Shown here: one piece after another, positions 27,341-36,431 of the stretch | Numbering within the stretch: position 1 is the stretch's first letter | Layout of the letters: every line of letters begins with the position of its first letter | NCBI GenBank assembly: GCA_018242505.1 | Contig: JAFEBU010000014.1 | Coordinates: forward strand, 1 to 64,000 | From: Pseudomonadota bacterium | Lineage (GTDB): Bacteria; Pseudomonadota; Alphaproteobacteria; Reyranellales; Reyranellaceae | Direction of reading: 5' to 3' | Length of the DNA: 64,000 bases | Made by a program: the position numbers and the translations under genes | The notes under the pieces: generated by a model | What the model saw: only the letters and a program-made list of their open reading frames with translations | Told to the model about the DNA's origin: nothing | Databases searched by the model: none

Positions 27341-29194
27341 GTGAGCGTTTTGACTTCCGCGCGGGGTGCGGCAGGCACTTTTTCGGACTGGGTCAGCTCC
27401 GTCTTCGTCGGACAGGCGCGTCGGTTCTTCCGCATGCAAAGCCGCCTCCGCTCCAACGAGCCGGTGCAGATTTTTGTCTGTGGCGTTGTGGGAGCGGTAA
27501 TCGGGGCGCTGGTGGCCGGCCTACGCGGGCTGGTTGACCTGCTGCATACCGTCGGCTTCAACCTGTCGGAGGGGCGCACGCTCAGCACGGGCATCGGCGT
27601 CGACCCGCTGCGCATCCTCCTGGTGCCCGTGATCGGGGGGCTGGTGATCGGCCTTTCCGCCATCGTCATGCGTCGTCTGCGACCCAAGGAGATCGTCGAT
27701 CCGATCGAGGCCAATGCTCTGCATGGCGGGACTATGTCGTTGTTCGACAGTCTCCGGTTGCTGGTTGCCACCATTATGTCGAATGCGTCGGGCGCGTCGC
27801 TCGGCATGGAGGCGGGCTATACCCAGATGGGCTCGGGGATACTCGCCAAGGTGGGGCAGTATTTCCGTCTGCGGCGTAACGACCAGCGCATCTTCGTCGG
27901 TGCAGGCTCTGCGGCGGCGATCGCTGCCGCCTTCAACGCACCGTTTGCGGGCGCCTTCTATTGCTTCGAGCTGATCCTGGGCACCTATTCGGTACGGGCG
28001 CTTGCGCCGGTGGCGGCGGCGGCTCTCGCCGGAACCTTTGCCCAGCGGGCCCTGATCGATCCCGAGCCGATTTTCAGCGTCGAGCAGTTCTTCCATTTCA
28101 ATCTCAAGGTCTACTTCGTGTTCGCCGTGCTGGGCGTGTTTGCCGCCGCCTTCAGCGTGCTTGCCATGCAATCGGTGACCTGGGCGGAACGTGCACTGCG
28201 TCGTCTGCCTTTGCCACAATGGCTGCGACCTGCGATCGGTGGGCTCCTGCTGTCGGCGATCGCGATCGTCGTGCCCCAGGTGTTGGGCAGCGGCCATGGC
28301 GCGATCCAGCTCATGTTCGATCGCAACGTGACCCTGAAGACGTTCCTGATCCTGCTGCTCGCCAAGCTGGTCGCCTCAGCCTTTTCGCTCGGCTCCGGTT
28401 TCCGCGGCGGCATGTTCAGCTCGTCTCTCTTTCTCGGCTGCCTGTTCGGTGGCACCTTCGCCGGCATTGCGGCCCTCATGGTGCCGTCGCTCAGCGACAT
28501 GCAATCGGCCTTGATGATGGTTGGCATGGGGGCCGTGGCGGCGGCCGTCATCGGCGCGCCGCTCACCATGGTGTTCCTGGTGCTGGAAGGAACCGGCAGC
28601 TTCGCAATGATGGTCGCGGTGATGGTCGGTGTGGTGATCTCCTCGAGCATCGTTCGCCTCACCTTCGGATATTCGTTCTCGACCTGGCGTTTCCACCAGC
28701 GTGGCATCGGCGTTCGCAGCCCTCACGATATCGGCTGGCTGGCCGATCTTTCGGTCGGCCGCCTGATGCGCACCGATGCCCAGGTCGTCCCGGAAAACAC
28801 GCCTTTGAAGGAGCTGCGGGAGAAATTTCCACCCGGTACGGCCTGGCATGTCTTCGTCGTGTCGGACAAAGGGATCTACACCGGTGCGCTCGACAGCAGC
28901 GACGTCCATGATCCCCAGCTGAACGACAAGCTCGAGACCCGTTTTGCCCGTGACCTGGCAGCCGATCCCGACATATTCCTGCTGCCCTACGAGAACGTCC
29001 GGACCGCGCTGGGGCGCTTCGAGGACAAGGAGGTCGAAACCCTGCCGGTTCTCGCCTCGTCGACCGACCGTTCGATCGTAGGTTACCTCTCCGAGCAATA
29101 TGCGCTGCGGCGCTACAATCAGGAGCTGGAGCGTCGCCGCAGCGCCGATCTCGGCGAACGGGACATGTTCTCTATCGCGGACAAGAAGGCCTGA
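27341..29194 (+). CDS. Divergent ClC family chloride channel/antiporter with C-terminal CBS-like region
   Basis: Inner-membrane anion transport protein, 617 residues: about 10-12 membrane helices, then a soluble region from about residue 465 resembling paired CBS domains. By eye against E. coli ClcA, GMEAGYTQMG replaces GREGPTVQIG and keeps the gating Glu. AAAFNAPFAGAFYCFELI aligns with the helix that carries the internal proton Glu, but that residue appears to be Leu. GFRGGMFSSSLFLG covers the GxFxP loop. The GSGIP loop is not recognisable. Start is GTG with AAGGAAAG upstream. It may be a channel rather than an H+/Cl- exchanger; that is inference. Confidence 0.88.
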   Translation: MSVLTSARGAAGTFSDWVSSVFVGQARRFFRMQSRLRSNEPVQIFVCGVVGAVIGALVAGLRGLVDLLHTVGFNLSEGRTLSTGIGVDPLRILLVPVIGGLVIGLSAIVMRRLRPKEIVDPIEANALHGGTMSLFDSLRLLVATIMSNASGASLGMEAGYTQMGSGILAKVGQYFRLRRNDQRIFVGAGSAAAIAAAFNAPFAGAFYCFELILGTYSVRALAPVAAAALAGTFAQRALIDPEPIFSVEQFFHFNLKVYFVFAVLGVFAAAFSVLAMQSVTWAERALRRLPLPQWLRPAIGGLLLSAIAIVVPQVLGSGHGAIQLMFDRNVTLKTFLILLLAKLVASAFSLGSGFRGGMFSSSLFLGCLFGGTFAGIAALMVPSLSDMQSALMMVGMGAVAAAVIGAPLTMVFLVLEGTGSFAMMVAVMVGVVISSSIVRLTFGYSFSTWRFHQRGIGVRSPHDIGWLADLSVGRLMRTDAQVVPENTPLKELREKFPPGTAWHVFVVSDKGIYTGALDSSDVHDPQLNDKLETRFARDLAADPDIFLLPYENVRTALGRFEDKEVETLPVLASSTDRSIVGYLSEQYALRRYNQELERRRSADLGERDMFSIADKKA

Positions 29195-29252
29195 TCCGAC
29201 GATCGGCGACGACGCGATGACTTCATGGTCAGTGTGGGGTTAAGCTGTCGCC

Positions 29253-29981
29253 ATGATCCATGTCGCTGCCCTTGTCTCCGTGCTGCTGCTGGCGCTGCCG
29301 GCCTTCGCCCAGGTCGATTGCAACTCCGGCATGGAGCCGATCGACAGGGACGCGCCGTCGCGGATGAGCGCCCTTGGATTCACGCGCATAGTGGCGTCCA
29401 GGGAAGCAGGATTTGCCAGGGTCTTTTCGACCTTCGGCTACAAGGTCGAAGTCAGCGTCCAGACCGTGCAGGGAGATAGTGTCGACGGCGATTTCCACCA
29501 GTCCTTCGACGTCGGCTTCGGCGCCATGGGCGCGCGCGTTGCGAAGCCGGTCGAGCCTGCCGTCAACACGTTGAAGCGCCTCCAGCTTCCCACCAAGGAT
29601 ATCGATACGTTCGTCATGACGCCGCCATTCGCGCTCGGGCCGGATGTAGTGGCCGAGAAGGACGCGGTCTATTCAGGGCGCCAGAAACTGGGCAACTACA
29701 ATGCCAGCGTCTTCGATCTTCTGCCACGTAATGACCAGGCGCCCCTGCGCGGCTTCATCGGGCGTGTCTGGGTGTCGCCGGGCCGTGCAGCCGTTCTCCG
29801 GAGTTGCGGCCGGGCGGCTGCCTATCCGATCGGGCCGATGCGCTACGAGATCCGCCGCGATCAGGTTGGCGAAGAGAACTGGTTCCCGGTGCTGATCCGT
29901 GCCGACGAGGATCTTTATCGAGACGACACCCCCGTGCATGTCCGGGTGAACGTCAAATATTCGGACTACAAGGCGCGGTGA
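29253..29981 (+). CDS. Exported protein of unknown function
   Basis: A 242-residue protein with a signal peptide (MIHVAALVSVLLLALPAFAQ). The mature part has two cysteines (VDCNSG, LRSCGR), a central DTFVMTPPFALGPDVV and a C-terminal VHVRVNVKYSDYKAR that looks beta-rich. It is predicted to be periplasmic. I do not recognise a family. It lies 58 nt after the ClC gene and 10 nt before the DMT permease on the same strand, so it may share their transcript. Confidence 0.75.
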   Translation: MIHVAALVSVLLLALPAFAQVDCNSGMEPIDRDAPSRMSALGFTRIVASREAGFARVFSTFGYKVEVSVQTVQGDSVDGDFHQSFDVGFGAMGARVAKPVEPAVNTLKRLQLPTKDIDTFVMTPPFALGPDVVAEKDAVYSGRQKLGNYNASVFDLLPRNDQAPLRGFIGRVWVSPGRAAVLRSCGRAAAYPIGPMRYEIRRDQVGEENWFPVLIRADEDLYRDDTPVHVRVNVKYSDYKAR

Positions 29982-29991
29982 TCGCGCACCT

Positions 29992-30876
29992 ATGGTCGTC
30001 TCCCCGCTGATCGTCGGGCTGCTGCTGGTGGCAGCCCTCATGCATGCGAGCTGGAATGCACTCCTGAAGTCCGATCGCTCCGATCGGCTCGCGACCTTCG
30101 GGGTGATCATGACCACCGGCACGGCGATGGGCCTCGCCGCGGTGCCGTTCCTACCCATGATCGAGCCGGGCGCCTGGAAATTCATCGCGCTTTCTGTGGC
30201 GATCCACCTTGCGTACTACACGTTCCTGCTCAAGGCCTACTCTTATGGCGATCTCAGCCACACCTATCCGATCGCCCGGGGGTTGGGGCCGCTGCTGGTC
30301 GCAATTTTGTCTGGGCAGCTCGTCGGCGAGCATCTGCGCCCACAGGATATCCTTGGCGTTCTGTTGTTGAGCCTCGGGCTCGTGGCTCTTGCATTCCCCA
30401 TCCAGCTCGCCACACCGAGGCCGGGTGGACGGCATGGACTTGCAACGATCTTCGCCGTGCTCACGGGAATCTCCATCGCCGGCTATATCCTTGCCGACGG
30501 GCTCGGCGTTCGGGCCGCGGGACCTGCGCTGGGGCAGAAAATCGGGTACATCGCCTGGCTCTGCGTGCTCGAAGGACCATGGTTGCTCGTCCTGGCCTTC
30601 GCGATCAGGCCAACGGCGGTATGGTCTCACCTGCGCATCAACTGGTGGCGCGGTGTGCTGGGCGGGGCGATTGCCAGCGTCGGCTACGGCATCGCGATCT
30701 ACGGCCTTGCTGCCGGACCGATGGCGCATGTGGCGGCGCTGCGCGAGACATCGGTCCTGTTCGGCACGTTGATCGGCACGCTGCTGCTTGGCGAACCTTT
30801 CGGCAGGCGGCGTGTCGCCGCAGCCCTTGTCATCGTTTCGGGGCTTGTATTGATGAACGGTCCGGCGCTCTTCTAG
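29992..30876 (+). CDS. EamA/DMT superfamily permease
   Basis: Inner-membrane transporter of the drug/metabolite family: 294 residues with ten hydrophobic segments arranged as two five-helix EamA repeats. Visible landmarks are ALMHASWNALLKS at the N terminus, SYGDLSHTYPIARGLGPLL in repeat one and MAHVAALRETSVLFGTLIGT in repeat two. The substrate of such permeases cannot be read from sequence. It is tightly spaced to the exported protein gene upstream (10 nt) and the acyl-CoA ligase gene downstream (4 nt). Confidence 0.9.
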   Translation: MVVSPLIVGLLLVAALMHASWNALLKSDRSDRLATFGVIMTTGTAMGLAAVPFLPMIEPGAWKFIALSVAIHLAYYTFLLKAYSYGDLSHTYPIARGLGPLLVAILSGQLVGEHLRPQDILGVLLLSLGLVALAFPIQLATPRPGGRHGLATIFAVLTGISIAGYILADGLGVRAAGPALGQKIGYIAWLCVLEGPWLLVLAFAIRPTAVWSHLRINWWRGVLGGAIASVGYGIAIYGLAAGPMAHVAALRETSVLFGTLIGTLLLGEPFGRRRVAAALVIVSGLVLMNGPALF

Positions 30877-30880
30877 CATC

Positions 30881-33556
30881 GTGTCGACTCGCAATCTCGA
30901 GCAACTCCTCGCCCCGCGTTCGGTCGTCGCCATCGGCGCAAGCCGTCGGCCGGGCAGCGTCGGCGCCGCCGTGACGCGCAATCTGCTGGCGGGCGGTTTC
31001 AAGGGCGATCTGCATCTCGTAAACGTCAAGGGCGGGGAGATCGAAGGCCGCAAGGTGCTACGCAGCCTCGCCGAGCTGCCTGCACCAGCCGACCTTGCCA
31101 TCATCATGACACCGGCGGGCACGGTGCCCGGCCTGATCGACGAGCTTGGCCGGCGCGGCACCAGAACCGCCGTCGTCATCAGCGCCGGCCCAGGCGAGGG
31201 CCCGCATGCTGCCGATACCAATGCGCGCTGGCGCCGTGGCCTTCTCGAAGCGGCCAGACCCTTTCTGCTACGCATCGTCGGACCCAACTGCATCGGTTAC
31301 GCGGCGCCGAAGATCGGTCTCAATGGCAGCTTCGGCCCGGGCAAGCTGAGGAGCGGCCGGCTGGCGGCGATCGCCCAGTCCGGTGCCGTCCTGGCGGGTC
31401 TGGTGGACTGGGGCATGGCGCAGGGCATTGGCTTTTCGCATCTCTTCTCGATGGGCGATATGGCCGATGTCGATTTCGGCGACGTGCTCGACATGCTGGC
31501 GCGCGACTACGACACGCGCGCCGTGCTGATGTACGTCGAAGGTATCACGCAGGCCCGTAAATTCATGTCGGCAGCACGCAGTGCGGCCCGGCTGAAGCCG
31601 GTGATTGTGCTGAAGGCCGGCCGCCACGCCGCGGCGGCCCAGGCAGCTGCCTCGCATACAGGATCAATGGCGGGCTCGGCGGCGGTCTACGAAGCGGCCT
31701 TTGCGCGTGCCGGCTTGGTCAGCGTGACCGGCCTCGGTGAGCTGTTCGACGCTGCGGAGACGCTGGGGCATGGCTTGGTGCCCCGCACGGAGCGGCTCGC
31801 GATCCTGACCAATGGCGGCGGTGTGGGGATCATCGCCACCGACCTCCTCATGGACGAGGGCGGCGAGCTTGCGGCACTGCAGCCCGCGACGATCGAGGCA
31901 CTCGACAAGCGCCTGCCACGCATCTGGTCGCAGGGCAATCCTGTCGACATCGTGGGTGACGCAGACGGCGCCCGCTACGCCACAGCTCTCGACATTCTCG
32001 CTACCGATCGCGGCGTGGGGGCCGTGCTCGCCATGAACGTGCCTACGGCGCTGGCGTCGTCGGAGGAGGTGGCCCGTGCTGTCGCAGGCTCGGCGGGCCG
32101 GCGCATGCTGCCGGTGATCGGCTGCTGGGTCGGCGGACCCGATGCGGAAGCAGGCCGTCGGGCCCTGCACGAGTCGCGCATCCCCGCATTCGACACGCCG
32201 CTACGTGCGGTGCGCGGCTTCATGCATATCATCGAGTATCGTCGCGGCCAGCGCGCCCTGCAGCGCACGCCACCTTCCGTTCCCGAGGCGCGTTCGGATA
32301 CCGCGATGGTGCGCTCGATCGTGGAGAGCGCGTTGGCCGACAAACGGCAGTTGCTCACCGAACCCGAATCCAAGCGCGTGCTGGCTGCCTACGGCATTCC
32401 CGTGGTGCCGACGGAAACCGTGCGCGATGCCGCGGAAGCGGTGGCTGCTGCGGCGCTTATCGGCCTGCCAGTCGCGGTCAAGATCCTCTCGCGAGACATC
32501 ACGCACAAATCCGACGTTGGCGGCGTGGCGCTCGACCTGGCGTCGGAACAGGCCGTGCGTGACGCCGTGCGCGAGATGATCGCCAAGGCCCGGGCAAAGG
32601 CCCCGCAGGCGCGCATCGACGGCTTCGTGGTGCAGCCGATGATCAAGCGGCCGGATGCCGTCGAGTTGATCCTGGGTGCAGCCGAGGATCCGGTGTTCGG
32701 GCCGATCCTGATGGTCGGGCATGGCGGTGTGGCAGCCGAGGTGATCGACGACAAGGCTCTCGCTTTGCCGCCGCTCGACCCGGTGCTGGCCGAGAGCGCC
32801 CTGTCGCGCACGCGCGTCGATCGGCTGCTGCGCGGCTATCGCGATCGGCCGCCAGCGGCGAGGAGGGCTGTGGCAGAGGCGATGATCCGGCTGTCGCAAC
32901 TTATTGCCGATGTCGACGAGATCGCCGAGCTCGACATCAATCCGCTGCTGGTCGACGCGGTCGGTGTGATCGCGCTCGACGCCCGCATCGTCGTACGCCG
33001 GCCGACAGGGCAGGAGCGCGCGGGGCGCTTCGCCATCCGGCCTTACCCCGTCGAGCTCGAGACGGATATCGAACATCGCGGCCAACGCCTGCACATCCGG
33101 CCGATCCGCCCGGAGGATGAGGCGTTGATCGACGCCTTCACGAAGCGCCTTACTGCGGAAGATATCCGCTTGCGTTTCTTCGGTCCGCTGCGTGAACTCA
33201 GCCATGAGATGGCGGCGCGCCTCACCCAGATCGACTATGACCGTGAGATGGCTTTCCTGTTGCTCGATGGTCAGGAGCTTCTGGGTGTCGGACGCCTGGC
33301 TGCCGACCCGGACTTCGAACAGGCGGAGTTCGCGCTGATCGTTGCGTCTGACCGGCAACGGCGAGGTTATGGCGCGTTGTTGCTCAATCATGTTCTCGAC
33401 TATGCGCGCAGCCGTGGCATCAAGCAGGTGATCGGTTACGTCTTGCGCGAGAATCACCGCATGCTCGAACTCACCGAGCGCCTGGGCTTCAAGCGCGAGT
33501 CCGGCCGTGCCGGCAACACCGACATCTGCGTGGTGAAGAGCTTGGACGGGCTGTAA
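30881..33556 (+). CDS. Acetate--CoA ligase (ADP-forming)/GNAT fusion, Pat-like protein acetyltransferase
   Basis: An 891-residue fusion. Order of parts: CoA-binding Rossmann domain (VVAIGASRRPGSVG), succinyl-CoA-synthetase-like domain (SHTGSMAGSAAVYEAAF at about 250), ATP-grasp domain (GLPVAVKILSRDITHKSDVG) and a C-terminal GNAT domain (LHIRPIRPEDEALIDAF; acetyl-CoA loop DRQRRGYGALLL). This layout matches the Pat/YfiQ protein lysine acetyltransferases that control acyl-CoA synthetases. The His in SHTG is retained, so ligase activity is possible. Start is GTG, 4 nt after the permease. It could link acyl-CoA levels to the acyl-CoA enzymes in this region; that is inference. Confidence 0.9.
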   Translation: MSTRNLEQLLAPRSVVAIGASRRPGSVGAAVTRNLLAGGFKGDLHLVNVKGGEIEGRKVLRSLAELPAPADLAIIMTPAGTVPGLIDELGRRGTRTAVVISAGPGEGPHAADTNARWRRGLLEAARPFLLRIVGPNCIGYAAPKIGLNGSFGPGKLRSGRLAAIAQSGAVLAGLVDWGMAQGIGFSHLFSMGDMADVDFGDVLDMLARDYDTRAVLMYVEGITQARKFMSAARSAARLKPVIVLKAGRHAAAAQAAASHTGSMAGSAAVYEAAFARAGLVSVTGLGELFDAAETLGHGLVPRTERLAILTNGGGVGIIATDLLMDEGGELAALQPATIEALDKRLPRIWSQGNPVDIVGDADGARYATALDILATDRGVGAVLAMNVPTALASSEEVARAVAGSAGRRMLPVIGCWVGGPDAEAGRRALHESRIPAFDTPLRAVRGFMHIIEYRRGQRALQRTPPSVPEARSDTAMVRSIVESALADKRQLLTEPESKRVLAAYGIPVVPTETVRDAAEAVAAAALIGLPVAVKILSRDITHKSDVGGVALDLASEQAVRDAVREMIAKARAKAPQARIDGFVVQPMIKRPDAVELILGAAEDPVFGPILMVGHGGVAAEVIDDKALALPPLDPVLAESALSRTRVDRLLRGYRDRPPAARRAVAEAMIRLSQLIADVDEIAELDINPLLVDAVGVIALDARIVVRRPTGQERAGRFAIRPYPVELETDIEHRGQRLHIRPIRPEDEALIDAFTKRLTAEDIRLRFFGPLRELSHEMAARLTQIDYDREMAFLLLDGQELLGVGRLAADPDFEQAEFALIVASDRQRRGYGALLLNHVLDYARSRGIKQVIGYVLRENHRMLELTERLGFKRESGRAGNTDICVVKSLDGL

Positions 33557-33631
33557 CCTATATTTTGTCGGCGCCTCTGAACTAAGGCAGAATAGTGACG
33601 ACACACCAAAGGGTTAAGGCCAAAATTTCAG

Positions 33632-34774
33632 ATGGCATCTAGGAAGAACAGAAGTAGGAAGGCGAACAGAAGGAGTCCGAAGTCCGCCGCCACCTGGCGC
33701 GATCGGCTGGTTTGGCGCTCTCGTGGCCTCCTCGACTGGATGCAGGCCCACCGCTGGCATTCGGTTGTTGCGGGTGTTGTCGTGTTGCTCGTCGGCAGTT
33801 TCCTGGCCACGTCATGGCTTGCAAGCAGGCTCGATTCGCTCGATCGCGAGCGCCTGGTGAAGGACGCGCTGAGGGAAATGAAACGCGAGGGCCACCAACA
33901 GCAACCTGCCGACAAGTATGCACGCATCGACGATATCCCCGGCCTGCCGGGATATACGGAAACCGAACCCGGGCAGACGCGGGCAACGATCGAGGAACCG
34001 GCGCACAAGGCGCCCAAGCCCACACGGGTTGCGGCAGTTGCGGCGAGTGAACGACCGGCTTGGCGTCGCAACGCCGTGCCGTTTGGCGATCTCTACGCTC
34101 GGCCTTTGATCGCCATCGTCATCGACGACGTCGGTCTCGACCGGCCACGCTCGAAGCGGGCCTGGGAGCTTCCCGGGCCGATCACGCTCTCGTTCCTGCC
34201 TTATGCCAAGAACCTGCAAGAGCAGGCCAAGGCAGCCCGTGCGCATGGTAACGAACTGATGCTGCACATGCCGATGGAACCGATGGGCCATGCCGACCCC
34301 GGCCCCAACGCCTTACTGACGTCGCTCAGCGAGAACGAGATTCGCCAGCGGGCCACAACCGATCTCGACAGTTTCGACGGCTATGTCGGCGTGAACAATC
34401 ACATGGGCAGCCGCTTCACGACCTCGCGGCCCGCCATGGGAGTCGTTCTGCGTCTCTTGAAGGCGCGCGGCCTGCTGTTCCTCGATTCACGCACGACCGC
34501 CCAGTCGGTTGGCGAGACCCTGGCGCAGGAACTCGGCGTGCCCACTGTTTCACGCAACGTCTTCCTCGATGACGACGAATCGTTGGGGGCCGTGAAGCAT
34601 CAGCTTGCTGAGACGGAAGAGGTGGCGCGCCGCCAGGGTGTCGCCATTGCGATCGGCCATCCGCACGAGAACACCTTGCAGGCGCTTGCCGCATGGCTGC
34701 CGGCGCTTGCGGCCAAGGGCTTCGCCCAGGCGCCGGTGACGGCTGCGTTGCGCAAGCGCAACGGTTGGGATTGA
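33632..34774 (+). CDS. Divergent polysaccharide deacetylase family protein (YibQ/DUF610)
   Basis: A 380-residue protein with a basic cytoplasmic N terminus, one membrane anchor (about residues 43-63), a low-complexity linker, and a divergent polysaccharide deacetylase domain in the periplasm. Family motifs are LIAIVIDDVGLD, ELMLHMPMEPMG, VGVNNHMGSRFT, FLDSRTT and AIAIGHPHENT. In many proteobacteria this gene follows envC and ctpA, suggesting work on peptidoglycan. Here it stands alone, so the link cannot be tested in the window. Confidence 0.9.
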   Translation: MASRKNRSRKANRRSPKSAATWRDRLVWRSRGLLDWMQAHRWHSVVAGVVVLLVGSFLATSWLASRLDSLDRERLVKDALREMKREGHQQQPADKYARIDDIPGLPGYTETEPGQTRATIEEPAHKAPKPTRVAAVAASERPAWRRNAVPFGDLYARPLIAIVIDDVGLDRPRSKRAWELPGPITLSFLPYAKNLQEQAKAARAHGNELMLHMPMEPMGHADPGPNALLTSLSENEIRQRATTDLDSFDGYVGVNNHMGSRFTTSRPAMGVVLRLLKARGLLFLDSRTTAQSVGETLAQELGVPTVSRNVFLDDDESLGAVKHQLAETEEVARRQGVAIAIGHPHENTLQALAAWLPALAAKGFAQAPVTAALRKRNGWD

Positions 34775-34805
34775 GTGCGGCCAACGAAGTTGGAGGAACG
34801 GCAAA

Positions 34806-36422
34806 GTGCGTTATCAGAAGCAGGCAATGATTGTGGCTCCACAACCCGAAGCAGCAGAAGCGGGGGCCGATGCCTTGCGCGAGGGAGGCAACGCCATCGA
34901 TGCCGGAATCGCCTGCGCGCTGGTGCAGGGCGTGGTCGATCCGCTGATGTGCGGCATCGCGGGCTTCGGCAGTTGCGGCATCTACATGCCCGGCAAAAAG
35001 GTCCACGGCTACATCGACGCGCATGCACCGGCGCCGCTTGCGGCCCAGCCGGAGATGTGGGCGAACCTGATCGAGGGCGAAGCACGCGATGGCTATGGCT
35101 TCATCCTGAAAGGCCGAGTGAACGACATCGGCTACAAGTCGATCTGCGCCCCGGCAAACCTCAGGATGTACTATGAGGCGCACCAGGAGCACGGCAGCCT
35201 TCCCTGGTCGCGAATCGTCGAACCTGCCATCCATTGGGCCGAGAATGGCTGGACCGTGCGCCCACATGTCCATTTCTGGTGGGCCGACGAGGGGGCCTTC
35301 GGCCGTGCGCCCAATCATGAGCGCATCACTGTGTTCCCGGCCGCCCGTGCGCTCTATTGCCGACCCGACGGCACGCCCAAGCGCGTGGGCGATACAGTCG
35401 TGAACCGCGACTATGGCCAGACCTTGCGCGCCATCGCCAAGGGCGGCGCCGAAGTGTTCTACTCGGGCGAACTCGCACGGGCGATCGATGAGGATATGCG
35501 GAAGAACGACGCGCTTCTGTCGATCGCCGACCTCGAGACCTGGAAGACCGTGCGCAACGCCCCGCTCTGGGGCGAGTACCGCGGGTACAGGGTTTCGACC
35601 AATCAGCCTCCGGGCGGCGGCGTAATGTTGATCGAAATGCTGAACACCCTCGAGAACTTTGTGCTGGGCGAGCTCGAGCACAATTCGGCGGAATATGTCC
35701 GCCTCGTCTCCGAGGCGATGAAGCGGGCGACGATCGACAAGGATGCGCATGTCGGCGACCCGAAGTTCGTCAAGGTGCCGATCGAGAAGCTCACCTCGAA
35801 GGACTACGCCCGGGAAATGGCCGACGAGATCCGGCGCGGCGTGAAGGCGCATGTGCCGCGCTTCAATTCGGGAGCCGTCAGCAAGGACACCACCCACATT
35901 TCCGTCCTCGACAAGGACGGCAACTGCTTCGCCATGACCCATTCGCTCGGCATGCCGTCGGGGGTGGTCACGCCGGGCCTGGGCTTCATGTACAACGGTT
36001 GCATGGGTGTGTTCGACCCTCGACCCGGTCATGCCGGTTCGATCGCCCCCGGCAAGGCGCGCTTCAGCTCGGTCGTGCCTTCCATCCTCTTCAAGGGCGA
36101 CAAGCCGCACCTGATCATCGGCGCGCCCGGCGCGACGCAGATTGCCATGGGCGTGCTGCACGTGATCCTGAACGCCCTCGACTTCAACATGACCATGGTC
36201 GAGGCGGTGAACGCCGCACGCTTCTCGGCGACTTCGGATACGATCGACGTCTCCAATCGCATCCAGTGGAAGGTCGAGCGTGAGCTGCAGGCGATGGGCT
36301 ATCCCGTCGTCCGCAGCCCCTACGGCTTTGGCTTCGCAGCCGTACACGGCATCCGCATCCACGATGATGGCCTGGATGGCGGTGCCGACCCCGGCCATGA
36401 CGGCGTGGTGATCGCCGTCTGA
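34806..36422 (+). CDS. Gamma-glutamyltransferase family (Ntn hydrolase), cytoplasmic type
   Basis: A 538-residue protein of the gamma-glutamyltranspeptidase family, which matures by autocleavage in front of a catalytic Thr. That Thr is visible in KDTTHISVLDKDGNCFAMTH, at about residue 365. Oxyanion and substrate loops appear as TNQPPGGGVMLIEMLNTLE and IGAPGATQIAMGVLHVI. Unlike E. coli Ggt it has no signal peptide, so it is probably cytoplasmic and may act on gamma-glutamyl compounds other than glutathione. Start is GTG with GGAGG upstream. It converges with the HpcH/HpaI gene, 9 nt apart. Confidence 0.9.
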   Translation: MRYQKQAMIVAPQPEAAEAGADALREGGNAIDAGIACALVQGVVDPLMCGIAGFGSCGIYMPGKKVHGYIDAHAPAPLAAQPEMWANLIEGEARDGYGFILKGRVNDIGYKSICAPANLRMYYEAHQEHGSLPWSRIVEPAIHWAENGWTVRPHVHFWWADEGAFGRAPNHERITVFPAARALYCRPDGTPKRVGDTVVNRDYGQTLRAIAKGGAEVFYSGELARAIDEDMRKNDALLSIADLETWKTVRNAPLWGEYRGYRVSTNQPPGGGVMLIEMLNTLENFVLGELEHNSAEYVRLVSEAMKRATIDKDAHVGDPKFVKVPIEKLTSKDYAREMADEIRRGVKAHVPRFNSGAVSKDTTHISVLDKDGNCFAMTHSLGMPSGVVTPGLGFMYNGCMGVFDPRPGHAGSIAPGKARFSSVVPSILFKGDKPHLIIGAPGATQIAMGVLHVILNALDFNMTMVEAVNAARFSATSDTIDVSNRIQWKVERELQAMGYPVVRSPYGFGFAAVHGIRIHDDGLDGGADPGHDGVVIAV

Positions 36423-36431
36423 CGCGGATCG

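Noticed and set aside
34416..36398. 660-codon minus-strand open frame antisense to YibQ and the gamma-glutamyltransferase
   Set aside because: Both plus-strand genes have clear catalytic motifs; the antisense frame is His/Asp/Arg-rich with no motif and is explained by GC-rich codon bias.
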